A stretch of DNA of 32,152 nucleotides, taken from contig DRQG01000077.1 in assembly GCA_011369465.1 (NCBI GenBank), forward strand, positions 1 through 32,152. Reading direction: 5' to 3'. The notes below the pieces were generated by a model, which searched no databases, was not told the origin of the DNA, and saw only the letters and a program-made list of their open reading frames with translations. Made by a program: the position numbers and the translations under genes. Below are positions 1 to 9,405 of the stretch, piece by piece. Origin of the DNA: Caldithrix abyssi. GTDB taxonomy: Bacteria > Calditrichota > Calditrichia > Calditrichales > Calditrichaceae. How positions within the stretch are numbered: position 1 is the first letter of the stretch; every line of letters starts with the position of its first letter.

Positions 1-332
1 AATAGTTTAAAAAAGATTTTACTAAACTTAAATCTCTATGCCATTAGAGAAAAGGATGCCTATATCCCAAAATGAAAATATAGGTAATTTTGACTTGTTT
101 TCTAACATAACAGAGGGGGACCAAGGGGGAGAGTTGGCAGAGGGGCACGCCACCGCGCACAAGCACGCCTCGGCGCACAGGCAGTTATGACAATGAAGAT
201 AATTGTTGTTATAACTCCTTATAAAACAATGCCTGTTTTTACCATAATAAATTATTTTGGACAGCAATGATTTTATCTATATTTGCAGATGTTGGTAAAC
301 TTTTATTACAGCGCGCTTTAATCGTAAAAAAA
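1..332. other. Gene-free edge of window
   Basis: No convincing gene lies here. The only long reading frame (minus strand, 28-267) has a cysteine- and histidine-rich, low-complexity product, no ribosome binding site that I can see, and runs across a GC-rich repeat, so I do not call it. The stretch is AT-rich except for about positions 110-185, where runs of G and a short tandem repeat occur. It lies downstream of the minus-strand gene that ends at 333, and I see no clear hairpin plus T-tract terminator for that gene. Confidence 0.6.
145..180. repeat. Two-copy 18-bp GC-rich tandem repeat
   Basis: Two adjacent 18-base units, 145-162 and 163-180, share 15 of 18 bases (pattern GCACGCC-N-C-N-GCGCACA-N). 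On the minus strand the unit resembles the segment at about 21427-21445, so this is probably one member of a dispersed intergenic repeat family that also carries runs of five G or C nearby (113-130 here). The function is unknown. Confidence 0.5.
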
Positions 333-1685
333 CTATTTTTGAATTTGTGCGATCACCGCGGGTAAAACTTCTTCCACCTTTTTTGCGGCATTCTCGAAAG
401 CTTTAACCGTCGCTTTTTCATAATCCAGGTTGATGCCTTTTATATTGGCAAAAGAATTCTTGTATATCTCTTTGCCGCTGCTCATATCCATGATGGATAA
501 ATTCATATCTACCCAGGCCACATATAAATCATGCATAACCGCGCCTTTGCGAGCGGCGGCATTCAGTTTTATCATCACATCAGCTTTAGCCACGTTGGTG
601 GTGAACGCAAAACCATAACCGGTAAGCGCATTTTTTAATTTGGGTTCGATGTAAAGCACGGAAGCCGCGCCCTCGATAGGCCGTTCGGTTACATCCAGAT
701 AAGCGGTTAGTCCGCTTACATCCAGTACAAATTTTGTAGTGGGTACACTAAAATGATTCACAATATTTTGTACCAGTTTGGAAGCCCCGCTGCCCAGGCT
801 GCTGCTTAAATCCGGTCTTACCCGGATGATCTGAATGCGATCCGTAGCGCTGATCTTGCTCACTCTGCTGCTGCCCACTCCGTTGCGGTCGGTAATCGCC
901 TGCCGGATCAAACTGCCCTTGCCGCGGATAAACTCGAAGTGCAGCGGTAAGCCGGATACGGGTTTCGAGCCGTTATATACCGCTTTAACGCGCAGCGGTT
1001 TTTTTAAGGCTTGCCCTACTTTTACTTTGCGATTGGGCTGTAAAGCCTGTAATTCCAGATTGGCCAGCAAATCCTGAATAGACGAATAAATACTGTTCAT
1101 CAAATAGATTTGCGAGCCATCGTATTCTACCTGAAGGGGTTCGCCCAGATATTCCTGAATGGGGTTGAAGGCCTGAATATAGTAAATTAAGGCATTGGCG
1201 TACTTCCCTTCGGCCTCATTGGCTTTCCCTTTGCGAAATAAATCCAACCCCATTGAGGCGGCTTTATCCAGTTTTTGCTGTTTGGCGCTGCGGTATTTGG
1301 CTTTGGATAAACGATAATACACCCAATATTCCTGATCGTCTTCCCATTTATCCACCAATTCGTAGCCCTCAAGATTGGCCTGGGTTGTGGAACGAACATA
1401 GGACTGGACGTCTTCCGCAATCATGCCGGCCTGTTCGGCAATGGTATGGATAAAGGAACTGGAAATGTGTACGGTAATTTCCGAAGCCAGGTCTTTGAGC
1501 GCGTTATCCCGGGCAATTTGATGGTAGTTGCCCAGCCCGGGGTCCTTTTGCGCGTAGCCGATACCAATGTAATAGGCGTCGTTTACCGGCCTGTTTTCTA
1601 TCCAGTTCGGTTTGCTGCCCGCAAAAAGGTAAGCAGTAAGAAATAAAACGCAGAACAGCGATTGCAGCCATTTCTCTTTTTGCAT
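333..1685 (-). CDS. Secreted LPP20-domain protein
   Basis: This 450-residue exported protein has a signal peptide at residues 1-23 (Lys-rich start, hydrophobic core, AYLFAG end). There is no lipobox, so it is probably soluble periplasmic or outer-membrane associated. Residues of about 25-130 fit the LPP20 family: a Pro-Asn-Trp opening, an Ile-Gly-Ile-Gly-Tyr-Ala segment, then an Ala-rich helix with 'ARDNALKDLASEI'. A middle region (about 215-300) is beta-rich and Ig-like. The C-terminal 100 residues look like a second small domain ending in a helix (KAFENAAKKVEEVL). The start is supported by GGAGG seven bases upstream of the ATG. The role is unknown; LPP20-type proteins are generally envelope proteins. 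It lies 98 bases downstream of the cysQ-like gene in the same direction and may share its transcript. Confidence 0.72.
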   Translation of the reverse strand: MQKEKWLQSLFCVLFLTAYLFAGSKPNWIENRPVNDAYYIGIGYAQKDPGLGNYHQIARDNALKDLASEITVHISSSFIHTIAEQAGMIAEDVQSYVRSTTQANLEGYELVDKWEDDQEYWVYYRLSKAKYRSAKQQKLDKAASMGLDLFRKGKANEAEGKYANALIYYIQAFNPIQEYLGEPLQVEYDGSQIYLMNSIYSSIQDLLANLELQALQPNRKVKVGQALKKPLRVKAVYNGSKPVSGLPLHFEFIRGKGSLIRQAITDRNGVGSSRVSKISATDRIQIIRVRPDLSSSLGSGASKLVQNIVNHFSVPTTKFVLDVSGLTAYLDVTERPIEGAASVLYIEPKLKNALTGYGFAFTTNVAKADVMIKLNAAARKGAVMHDLYVAWVDMNLSIMDMSSGKEIYKNSFANIKGINLDYEKATVKAFENAAKKVEEVLPAVIAQIQK

Positions 1686-1783
1686 ACGACCTCCACAAAT
1701 TGGGTATAATGCCCGAATTTATTACGGATTCGAGAAAAGTCAAAACAATGATACGGAATATTTAATTTAAATGCACCGCTTTT

Positions 1784-2740
1784 TCAGGAAAGGTCTTTTA
1801 ATAGTTGGATAATTGTTTCGTGAACCGTTCCGTTGGTTACGATAACGCCGCGGTTGTTCAACAACTTTTTCCCCTGTGTGAAATCCAATTCTTTACCGTA
1901 CATATCGGTGGCTCTTCCACCGGCCTCCCGGATAACGATGACGCCGGCGGCATGATCCCATATTTTTTCCCGGTAGTCCGGGTATTTTGGATTGGGCAGA
2001 CGCAGATACACATCGGCTTTACCGGCGGCCAGAACCGCATATTTAACCTGACTGTCATAGCGGACGGATTGCGCCTGTTCGCCAAAATACGACATAATCT
2101 GACCCTGCAAGCCGTGGTTGGCATGACCCGATTCCACGCTTTCCAGAAAACGTACGGCCTCATCCGGGCTGCCGGCAGCAACCCGGTTTTCCCGGATGCT
2201 ATCCCCATGAATAGCCGTAGCATAACTGCCGCCGCCCTTTACGGCGTAAGCAAGGGTTCCGTCTTTTTGGTTTTCGTCAAAAGAAAGATTCGGACAGCCC
2301 AGAACGCCCAGTTGTATTTCTCCGCTTTCAATCAGCGCCAGGGCCACGGCGTATTGATCGCCGCGTAAAAATCCTTTGGTACCGTCGATAGGGTCCAGCG
2401 TCCAGTAACGTCCCTGCGCTTCTCCATTGCCCAGATCAATCGCATCAAGAATATCGCTATGACTCCAGCCGGGTAGAAATTCGGCTACTTTTTCCAATAC
2501 ATTCCGGTTCTCCTCTTCCCGTAAACTTTGTGCGTCTTCTTCGCCTACTATCGGTATCTCGGGGAAGGTGTCGTGCAAAACCTTACAGATAACAGCCTGT
2601 GAGGCGTAATCGGCTATGGTAACCGGACTGCGGTCTTTTTTTGTCAGCGTGTCTTCGTCAACCAGGCGGCTTTGGATGCGGCTGCAGATTTCGCTGGCCT
2701 GCCGAACAGCCTCCTGTGCCGTTTTCAATAAATCGTTCAT
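1784..2740 (-). CDS. cysQ: CysQ/HAL2-family 3'(2'),5'-bisphosphate nucleotidase
   Basis: This 318-residue cytoplasmic Mg-dependent, Li-sensitive phosphatase fold belongs to the inositol monophosphatase superfamily. The metal-binding motifs are all present: VGEED at 65-69, DPIDGTKGF at 116-124 and WDHAAG at 261-266. The DPIDGTKGF form, the long middle loop and the length point to the HAL2/SAL1-like branch, which hydrolyses 3'-phosphoadenosine 5'-phosphate left over from sulfate-transfer or assimilation reactions, rather than to plain inositol-1-phosphatase. An AAGGGA sequence precedes the ATG by a few bases. No sulfate assimilation genes are seen nearby, so the physiological substrate is inferred from the family alone. 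An inositol-phosphatase role cannot be excluded. Confidence 0.85.
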   Translation of the reverse strand: MNDLLKTAQEAVRQASEICSRIQSRLVDEDTLTKKDRSPVTIADYASQAVICKVLHDTFPEIPIVGEEDAQSLREEENRNVLEKVAEFLPGWSHSDILDAIDLGNGEAQGRYWTLDPIDGTKGFLRGDQYAVALALIESGEIQLGVLGCPNLSFDENQKDGTLAYAVKGGGSYATAIHGDSIRENRVAAGSPDEAVRFLESVESGHANHGLQGQIMSYFGEQAQSVRYDSQVKYAVLAAGKADVYLRLPNPKYPDYREKIWDHAAGVIVIREAGGRATDMYGKELDFTQGKKLLNNRGVIVTNGTVHETIIQLLKDLS

Positions 2741-2829
2741 ACGTTCCCTTCAAGATGATGTGCGCGGTTTAATATGCTCAGAAAATTGTCTGATGAATTT
2801 ACAACGTTACACCAATTCAATCCTGTGAT

Positions 2830-2865
2830 GAGATCGATAAATTGCTGCTGCAAAATCGATTTCTC
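2830..2865. repeat. Imperfect inverted repeat
   Basis: Arms beginning GAGA and containing TCGAT fold back around a small loop (TTGC-TGCT-GCAA at the tip). It lies between the stop of the DUF1684 gene and the start of the cysQ-like gene, both on the minus strand. There is no T-run after it on the minus strand, so it is not a clear intrinsic terminator; it may be a processing or attenuation structure, or chance. Confidence 0.35.
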
Positions 2866-2885
2866 GGGTATTTTTTACCAACCCA

Positions 2886-3539
2886 TTAATGTGCGGAGTA
2901 ATTTTTTTCGCCGGCGTTCACCGCTATATCCAATCGATTCTCCAATGGCGGGATAGCGCAGCTATATTCATGGTTATAGGCGCAAAAAGGATTGTAGGCA
3001 TAGTTGAAATCCACAATGTAGCGGTTTTCACCGGCTTTCCGCATTTCGATGTAGCGTCCGCCGGCGTAGGTTTCTTTGCCGGAGGTCTCGTCCCAAAATC
3101 CCAAAAAGAGATGCGGCTTACCTCCGGGCCCGGAAGGTAGAATCTTTATAATTTCCAGCCGGTATTCTTTGCCATCCCTTTCGAAGGCAAAATAACCGTA
3201 TTTAAGCGCCGGACGCAGATCGTTTCGTCCCTTTCCGTGTTTAGTTCCCATAATGAGGATACTGTCCGGGTTTTCGTAACGATGAATAGGACCTTCGTAA
3301 CGCCAGGACGGATTGTATTCAAAATAACTCAATCCCGTAAAGTGGACTTTGGCGCTGTCCGTTAACGGGGACCAACGGGCAAAGCGAAAACTGCTGTCCT
3401 TTTCGGCCTTATAAGCATTAAAGGCTGAGATGAGCTGTTTCGGATTTACTTTCTCTGTCCGGGTTTCAGGTTCATTATTGTTGCAGGCTGTGATAGCGAT
3501 ACCGATCATTAAAAGGATGGCGAGAATATTCGGTTTCAT
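2886..3539 (-). CDS. DUF1684 family lipoprotein
   Basis: This 217-residue predicted lipoprotein has a short hydrophobic signal ending in ITAC with lipidation at Cys19, followed by an Asn/Glu-rich linker. The body matches the DUF1684 family. It opens with LTDSAKVHFTGLSYFEYNP (about 60-78), has a Gly-Lys-Gly-rich strand region and carries the family hallmark near the end: an Asp-Phe-Asn-x-Ala-Tyr-Asn-Pro-x-Cys-Ala-Tyr segment followed by CAIPPLENRLDI. The biochemical role of DUF1684 is not established to my knowledge. GGAGAA just upstream of the ATG supports the start. It is divergent from the penicillin-binding protein gene and precedes the cysQ-like gene by 145 bases. Confidence 0.85.
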   Translation of the reverse strand: MKPNILAILLMIGIAITACNNNEPETRTEKVNPKQLISAFNAYKAEKDSSFRFARWSPLTDSAKVHFTGLSYFEYNPSWRYEGPIHRYENPDSILIMGTKHGKGRNDLRPALKYGYFAFERDGKEYRLEIIKILPSGPGGKPHLFLGFWDETSGKETYAGGRYIEMRKAGENRYIVDFNYAYNPFCAYNHEYSCAIPPLENRLDIAVNAGEKNYSAH

Positions 3540-3780
3540 ACCAATTCTCCGTTAAATTTGCTCTCAATTTATAAAAATTCCGGTGAACAGCAATATATCG
3601 TCCTGACCGTTTGGATGCAATAAATGGCCGGATTATTTATAGACCCGGCTTAAGGGCATTTGCTTGATTTAAGAAATAATATTAATTAAGTTGGAACGTT
3701 TTAATAGATAAATCAGTACATAAATTGATTTTAATTTAGACACAACGAGTAAATTCGGAAAACGGAAAACGAAATAGAAT
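3540..3780. promoter_or_regulatory. Divergent intergenic region (DUF1684 / PBP1A)
   Basis: This 241-base AT-rich region lies between two divergently transcribed genes, so it must hold promoters for both. I could not assign a -35/-10 pair with confidence on either strand. Several TTG-plus-AT-rich combinations exist, but none has both good boxes and 16-18 base spacing. No palindromic operator or RNA element was recognised. Confidence 0.4.
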
Positions 3781-5949
3781 ATGAAACGAAAAAAACGAGG
3801 GACGCCCACCGGCACACGCATTCCGCAAACGTCCACCCGGCATACGCCAAAAACAACCAGAGCGTTTAAAAAACCCGCGGCGAAGCGTAAAATTATCATT
3901 CTTTTATTGGTTGTGGCTTTTATTGCCGCGGCAGGTATTTATCTGTATTATTTGAGTCAGGATTTGCCGCCTCTTACCAAGCTGGAACAGATCGATCCGG
4001 CACAGGCGTCGCAGGTGTTCTCTGCGGACGGTCAGCTTATCTACTCTTTTTTCCGACTCGAAAACCGCAAATTTATTCCCTTTGACCGCATACCGCCTCA
4101 TTTGGTGAACGCCCTGCTTTCGGTGGAAGACAGGGATTTTTATCATCATTGGGGTATCAACCTGGCCGGTATTGCCCGGTCGTTAGTTTACAACATTATT
4201 CATCTGGATCTGAAAGGGCAGGGCGCTAGCACCATTACCATGCAATTGGCGCGCAATCTCTATTTCGGCTTTGCCAAAACGTGGAACCGCAAGATAAAGG
4301 AAGCGCTCACGGCTCTGCAAATTGAGCGTACCTATTCCAAGCAGGAAATATTGAATATGTACCTCAATATCAACTTTTTCGGAAGTAATGCCTATGGAAT
4401 CCAGGCGGCGGCAAAGCGCTATTTCGATAAAGAAGTGGACGATTTAACCGTAGAAGAAGGCGCTTTGTTGATCGGAGTTTTAAAGGGACAAACTTTTTAT
4501 TCGCCGATCCGCCACCCGGAGCGAGCTTTAAAACGCCGCAATGTAGTGCTTAAAACCATGGTGGATAACGGAAAGCTGAGCCGGGCGGAATACGACAGTT
4601 TGAAACAGCTCCCGCTGAAACTCAATTTGGTGGACCCGCACGAAATGAAGATAGCGCCGTATTTTACAGAATATGTGCGCCGCCAGCTCAACCGCCTGCA
4701 GGATTCATTGAATGTGGATGTGTACGAAGACGGTTTACGCATTTATACCAGTCTGAATACGGAAATGCAGCGATTGATGGAACTGGCCGTAGCCCGGCGG
4801 GTGGACGCCATACAGGAACGGGTACGCCGGCAGCGTGCTTTTAAAGAACTGCGGGAATCTGTGGATGATTCCACATTCAATGAGTTGACCACCATGCAAA
4901 TTGCTTTTGTGGCGCTCGACCCGGCCACCGGACACATTTTGGCGATGATCGGCGGAAGGGATTATAAAAAATCCAAATTTAACCGTGTTACCCAGATGAA
5001 GCGTCAACCCGGTTCTTCTTTTAAGCCGTTTTTGTACACGGCGGCAATTGATAACGGATACACCCCGGCGGATGTCTATCTGAATCAGCCGACGGTGGAA
5101 ATAAACGCGGACGGTACCCGCTGGACGCCGAAAAACTTTAACGGCAAAGTAGGGGGTATGATGCCCTTGCGGGAGGCCTTGCGAAAATCGGTTAACCTGG
5201 TGGCTGTTCGGCTCATTGCCGATATCACGCCGCAAACCGTGGTACAATATGCCCGGGCCTTCGGAATCACCACCCCCTTACGGCCTTTTTCGTCTCTGGC
5301 TTTGGGCAGCTCGGAAGTGATTCCCCTTGAGCTGGTTTCCGCCTACGGCACATTCGCCAATAACGGCATCCACGTTAAGCCGGTTTCTATTTTACGCATT
5401 GAAGATAAAAACGGAAATATCATCTACCAGCCCAGTCCCGAAGGGCGGCGCAAGGAGGTGATTTCGCCAGAAACGAATTACATCATGAACGATATGCTGC
5501 AGGATGTGGTTCGGCGCGGAACAGGGTACGCCATTCGGCGGGATTTTAAGTTCTATCACCCGGCCGGGGGAAAAACCGGCACAACCAACGATTATACCAA
5601 CGCCTGGTTTTTAGGGTACACACCCGATATCGTCGCCGGTGTATGGGTCGGTTTGGATGATTTCCAATACAATTTAGGACCGGGAATGACCGGCGCTGCC
5701 GCGGCGCTTCCCTTTTGGGGCGAATTCATGACCATGGTCTATGATTCCCTGGAATTCAAACATCATAAATTCCCGGACAACTCCAAAGTGGTTCATCTGA
5801 AAATCTGCAAAGAAACCTATAAGCTGGCTACGCCGTACTGCCCGGATGTGTACGAAGAAGTGTTTAATATGAAATACCAGCCCACCGAAAAATGCGACGT
5901 ACATTCCGGTCGTTTACTGCGCAAATCCAAAAGGCACAAACGATTTTAA
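3781..5949 (+). CDS. Class A penicillin-binding protein (PBP1A-type)
   Basis: This 722-residue bifunctional peptidoglycan synthase has a basic cytoplasmic tail (1-37) and a single membrane anchor at about 38-56. The GT51 glycosyltransferase domain includes EDRDFYHH with catalytic Glu116, GASTITMQ at 148-155 and the RKIKEA/NMYLN motifs at 170-195. The transpeptidase domain shows all three active-site motifs: SSFK (nucleophile Ser412, Lys415), SVN at 470-472 and KTGT at 598-601. A C-terminal extension has cysteines at 676, 687 and 705, and the protein ends in a basic tail. It polymerises lipid II and cross-links stem peptides in the periplasm. The Shine-Dalgarno sequence is weak, but the Lys/Arg-rich N-terminus is normal for the family. 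It overlaps tail to tail with the oligopeptidase gene. Confidence 0.96.
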   Translation: MKRKKRGTPTGTRIPQTSTRHTPKTTRAFKKPAAKRKIIILLLVVAFIAAAGIYLYYLSQDLPPLTKLEQIDPAQASQVFSADGQLIYSFFRLENRKFIPFDRIPPHLVNALLSVEDRDFYHHWGINLAGIARSLVYNIIHLDLKGQGASTITMQLARNLYFGFAKTWNRKIKEALTALQIERTYSKQEILNMYLNINFFGSNAYGIQAAAKRYFDKEVDDLTVEEGALLIGVLKGQTFYSPIRHPERALKRRNVVLKTMVDNGKLSRAEYDSLKQLPLKLNLVDPHEMKIAPYFTEYVRRQLNRLQDSLNVDVYEDGLRIYTSLNTEMQRLMELAVARRVDAIQERVRRQRAFKELRESVDDSTFNELTTMQIAFVALDPATGHILAMIGGRDYKKSKFNRVTQMKRQPGSSFKPFLYTAAIDNGYTPADVYLNQPTVEINADGTRWTPKNFNGKVGGMMPLREALRKSVNLVAVRLIADITPQTVVQYARAFGITTPLRPFSSLALGSSEVIPLELVSAYGTFANNGIHVKPVSILRIEDKNGNIIYQPSPEGRRKEVISPETNYIMNDMLQDVVRRGTGYAIRRDFKFYHPAGGKTGTTNDYTNAWFLGYTPDIVAGVWVGLDDFQYNLGPGMTGAAAALPFWGEFMTMVYDSLEFKHHKFPDNSKVVHLKICKETYKLATPYCPDVYEEVFNMKYQPTEKCDVHSGRLLRKSKRHKRF

Positions 5950-8069
5950 GGCTCGGTGCGTCCCAGTAAATCCAGGAAAAAAGCATATTCCAAAGCGGTA
6001 ACCCGGTACCGTTTAAAACGACCGGATGCGCCGCCGTGCCCGGCCTCCATTTCCGTTTTAAGATACAGAGGATGATCGTCGGTTTTGAGGGCGCGCAATT
6101 TGGCCACCCATTTAGCCGGCTCCCAATACTGTACCTGCGAGTCATGCAATCCGGTGGTTACCAGCAAAGCCGGGTATTCTTTGGCCTCCACATTATCATA
6201 GGGTGAGTAAGACAGAATGTAATCGTAATAGACCTTTTTATGGGGATCGCCCCACTCGTCATACTCGGCTGTGGTCAGAGGAATGGATTCGTCTAACATG
6301 GTTGTCACCACGTCCACAAAAGGAACCGCCGCCACCACGCCTTTGAATAAATCCGGACGCATATTGACGACCGCGCCCATCAACAGCCCGCCGGCTGAAC
6401 CGCCCATGGCAAACAGGCGATCCGCTGAGGTGTAATCCTCATCGATCAGGTAAAGCGCACAGTCGATAAAATCGTTGAAGGTGTTTTTCTTTTTAAGCAG
6501 TTTCCCGTCTTCGTACCACTGACGACCCAGTTCCGAACCTCCGCGCACGTGGGCAATGGCAAAAACAAATCCCCGGTCCAACAAACTCAGTCGATCGGAT
6601 CGAAACGATGGGTTCATACTGTAGCCGTACGATCCGTAACCGTAAAGCAGCAAAGGCATGTTGTCCTTTTTTTTGTCTTTGCGGTAAACCAGCGAAATGG
6701 GCACCTTTACGCCATCCCGGGCCGGGGCCCACAGCCGTTCGGTTGTATAATTATCCCGATTAAAATCGCCCACCACTTCCTGTTGTTTCTTAAGCGTTTT
6801 TTCCTTGGTGGCCATATTGTAATCGTAGGTGGAATTGGGCGTGGTTAAAGAAGTATATCCGTAGCGAAGGATATCGGTATCAAATTCGGGGTTGGTGGAA
6901 ATGTAGGCCACATAGGCCGGTTCACCGAAATCCAGATAATGTTCGCTGCGGTCGCGCCAGCGAATAATACGCAGGTGCGTTAAGGCCTCGCTGCGCTCCT
7001 GTAAGACCAGAAAATTTTTAAACAGTTCGAAGTTTTCCAGTAATACATCCGGGCGATGGGGGATGATTTCGCGCCAGTACTGAATGCCGGTATGTTTAAC
7101 CGGTGTGGTCATAAGACGAAAATTCTTGGCCTGCCAGTTGGTGCGAATATAAAACTTATCCTGAAAATGCTCTACATAATACTCCAGATCGCGCATTCTG
7201 GGCTGGATAATCTTGAATTCGCCTTCCGGATCGGAAGCATCCAGAAAACGATATTCCGTGGACAGAGTGTGATCCGACATACTGAAAATCAATTGATCGG
7301 ATTTGGATTTATACACATACGTATTAAACGTGCTGTCTGCTTCATGATAAACGGTAAAATCCTCCGCAGCGGCTTTTCCCAGTCGATGGCGCATTATTTT
7401 ATAGGGCCGCAGGGTGTAGTCCTTTGCCGTGTAAAAAAAAGTGCGGTTATCGTTTGCCCAGGCCGCGCCGCCTGTGGTGTTGGGAATGGCGTCATCCAGC
7501 AGCCGGCCGGTGGTTAAATCTTTTACCCGGATGGTGTATTTTCTTCGGCCAATGGTGTCCACACCGAAAGCCAGCAGCCGATTATCGGGACTCACGGCCA
7601 GGCCGACTACCTGATAAAAGTCGTGCCCTTCAGCCATTTCATTCACGTTAAGCATGATTTCCTCATCGGCTTCCAGCGATCCTTTCTTGCGGCAATAGAC
7701 GGGATATTCCTTCCCCTCTTTATAGCGGCTGTAATAGTAATAGCCGTTTTTATGATAGGGAACCGACTGATCGTCCTGTTTTATGCGCCCGACGATTTCA
7801 TTATACAGCTTTTCCTGAAAAGGGACCGTATGGGCCATCCGGGCCTCCAGATAAGCATTCTCCGCTTTCAGGTAATCCAATACTTCGGGATTATCGCGCT
7901 GATTCAGCCAGTAATAATTATCGATTCGGGTATGATTGTGCATGGTCAGTTTTTTGGGTACAATTCGGGCTTTGGGCGGTTTCATATCACTATTTCCTTT
8001 ATGGCATCCGGTTACAAAGAACGCTGAAACAAGGAACAGCGCAAAAATGAAGCGTATCAAAAGTTTCAT
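5946..8069 (-). CDS. S9A prolyl oligopeptidase / oligopeptidase B, lipoprotein
   Basis: This 707-residue serine peptidase belongs to family S9A. An N-terminal propeller domain (about 30-440) is followed by an alpha/beta-hydrolase domain with nucleophile Ser558 in GGSAGG, Asp643 in LHDSQV and His678 in AGHGG. The RGGSELGRQWYEDGK region (509-523) and the Glu-rich S1 surroundings resemble oligopeptidase B, which cleaves short peptides after basic residues; prolyl specificity is less likely. It carries a signal peptide with lipobox VTGC (Cys22), so it is probably anchored in the periplasm or envelope, whereas enterobacterial OpdB is cytoplasmic. GAAAGGG lies upstream of the ATG. Its stop overlaps the convergent PBP gene by four bases. 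Confidence 0.92.
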   Translation of the reverse strand: MKLLIRFIFALFLVSAFFVTGCHKGNSDMKPPKARIVPKKLTMHNHTRIDNYYWLNQRDNPEVLDYLKAENAYLEARMAHTVPFQEKLYNEIVGRIKQDDQSVPYHKNGYYYYSRYKEGKEYPVYCRKKGSLEADEEIMLNVNEMAEGHDFYQVVGLAVSPDNRLLAFGVDTIGRRKYTIRVKDLTTGRLLDDAIPNTTGGAAWANDNRTFFYTAKDYTLRPYKIMRHRLGKAAAEDFTVYHEADSTFNTYVYKSKSDQLIFSMSDHTLSTEYRFLDASDPEGEFKIIQPRMRDLEYYVEHFQDKFYIRTNWQAKNFRLMTTPVKHTGIQYWREIIPHRPDVLLENFELFKNFLVLQERSEALTHLRIIRWRDRSEHYLDFGEPAYVAYISTNPEFDTDILRYGYTSLTTPNSTYDYNMATKEKTLKKQQEVVGDFNRDNYTTERLWAPARDGVKVPISLVYRKDKKKDNMPLLLYGYGSYGYSMNPSFRSDRLSLLDRGFVFAIAHVRGGSELGRQWYEDGKLLKKKNTFNDFIDCALYLIDEDYTSADRLFAMGGSAGGLLMGAVVNMRPDLFKGVVAAVPFVDVVTTMLDESIPLTTAEYDEWGDPHKKVYYDYILSYSPYDNVEAKEYPALLVTTGLHDSQVQYWEPAKWVAKLRALKTDDHPLYLKTEMEAGHGGASGRFKRYRVTALEYAFFLDLLGRTEP

Positions 8070-8169
8070 TATAAAACCCTTTCATAATTCGAATAAGAGG
8101 CTTGCGAGGTAGAAAACACGTGCCATAAAACGTTTTTTAACGTAAAAAAATTTCATTGCTCAAGTGCCT

Positions 8170-9402
8170 CTACTCATAACGCAGTGCATTGATGGGGTCC
8201 ATAGACGCTGCGTGGGCGGCCGGATAGATTCCGGCAAACAATCCCACCACAGCGGTAACCAGCAGAGATACGACTACAGCCCAAAGCGGTACGGAGAAGG
8301 GAATGCCCACCAGCAAACTGATGCCGCCGGCCAGACCAAATCCGACCAACAGCCCGATGATGCCGCCGATCAAACTAAGCACTACCGCTTCGCTTAAAAA
8401 CTGAACGAGGATATTGCGCCGTGTAGCGCCGACGGCTTTACGAACGCCGATTTCCCGGGTGCGTTCGGTTACAGCCACAAGCATAATGTTCATTACGCCG
8501 ATGCTGCCCACCAACAGGGAAACCAGTCCCAACAAAATAGCCACCAGTTCCACATTTTTAGCAATGTTGTCAAAAGATTCCACCAGGGTTTCGTTGGAAA
8601 AAATGGCGAAATCGTTTTCATCGCCGGGCGGTACCTTGCGTTTGGCCCGCAGAATTCCGATTACCTGATTTTTTGCCTCTTCGAAATCGGCGCCTTCTTT
8701 TACCCGGACGGTCAGATTTACGGAGCGTTTTTTGCCCCAGATTTGTTCAAAAGCGGTAATGGGAATAATATTAACATTATCGCGGCTCTGGCCGAAGGTG
8801 CTGCTGCCCATTTTTTCCAGTACGCCGATCACCTGAAATTTAGCCCCGGCCACTTTGACGGTTTTACCCAGGGGGTCTTCGAAAGGGAATAGAACTTCCA
8901 CCGCATCCATTCCCAGGATAATCACCCGTCTGGCGGCCTGTATATCTTCTCGGGTCAGCGTCCGCCCCTCGGAAATGAAATACCCGTTATTGATGAAAAA
9001 CTCGGGCTCTCCGCCGGCTACATTCAGATTGGGGTTGGATTTTTTATCTTTGTAACGCAAGACCTGATTAAACTGCCATACCTCGGCGCCGACCGCTTCC
9101 ACCAGCGCACAGTTTTCCCGGATAGCGTCGGCCAGATCGCGTTTCAGGTCTTTGCGCTGTTTTTCGCGCCGACCGTGGCCGACCCGTATGCCGCTGAAGG
9201 TATCGTATTTTTGCACCTGGAAGGTATTCGCGCCCAGAACGTTCAACTCATTCACAATGGACCGTTTATATCCCTCCAGAATGGATACAATAAAAATAAC
9301 CGTGGCAATTCCGATGGTGATGCCCAGAGTGGTGAGCACGGAACGCATTTTATTGCTGCGCAGCTGTGAAACCGCCACGCTCAGATTTTCATGAAGTACC
9401 AT
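8170..9402 (-). CDS. MacB-type ABC permease (second)
   Basis: This 410-residue permease has the FtsX/MacB architecture. There is a transmembrane helix at about 20-45, a large periplasmic MacB core domain at about 50-260, then three membrane helices at about 285-400 with the family motif RTREIGVRKAVGATRRN between the first two. It lacks a fused ATPase. It starts three bases after the stop of the preceding permease gene and is last in the five-gene operon, so it probably pairs with that permease, the separate ATPase, the MacA-like adaptor and the TolC-like channel. MacB systems are mechanotransducers that push substrates from the periplasm through TolC. The substrate cannot be read from sequence. 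Confidence 0.9.
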   Translation of the reverse strand: MVLHENLSVAVSQLRSNKMRSVLTTLGITIGIATVIFIVSILEGYKRSIVNELNVLGANTFQVQKYDTFSGIRVGHGRREKQRKDLKRDLADAIRENCALVEAVGAEVWQFNQVLRYKDKKSNPNLNVAGGEPEFFINNGYFISEGRTLTREDIQAARRVIILGMDAVEVLFPFEDPLGKTVKVAGAKFQVIGVLEKMGSSTFGQSRDNVNIIPITAFEQIWGKKRSVNLTVRVKEGADFEEAKNQVIGILRAKRKVPPGDENDFAIFSNETLVESFDNIAKNVELVAILLGLVSLLVGSIGVMNIMLVAVTERTREIGVRKAVGATRRNILVQFLSEAVVLSLIGGIIGLLVGFGLAGGISLLVGIPFSVPLWAVVVSLLVTAVVGLFAGIYPAAHAASMDPINALRYE

Positions 9403-9405
9403 AAT

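Noticed and set aside
28-267. 79-codon minus-strand reading frame at the window start
   Set aside because: Its product is Cys/His-rich low complexity created by the tandem GC-rich repeat; there is no ribosome binding site and no recognisable domain.
1805-2368. 187-codon plus-strand reading frame
   Set aside because: It is antisense to the cysQ-like gene, whose motifs are complete; the product has no family resemblance.
4735-5247. 170-codon minus-strand reading frame
   Set aside because: It is antisense to the transpeptidase domain of the penicillin-binding protein; no independent start signal or domain.
8070-8169. ACGTT/AACGT mini-hairpin with A/T runs as terminator of the exporter operon
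   Set aside because: The stem is only five AT-rich pairs, and the longest T-run lies before the hairpin on the minus strand, so it is not a convincing terminator.
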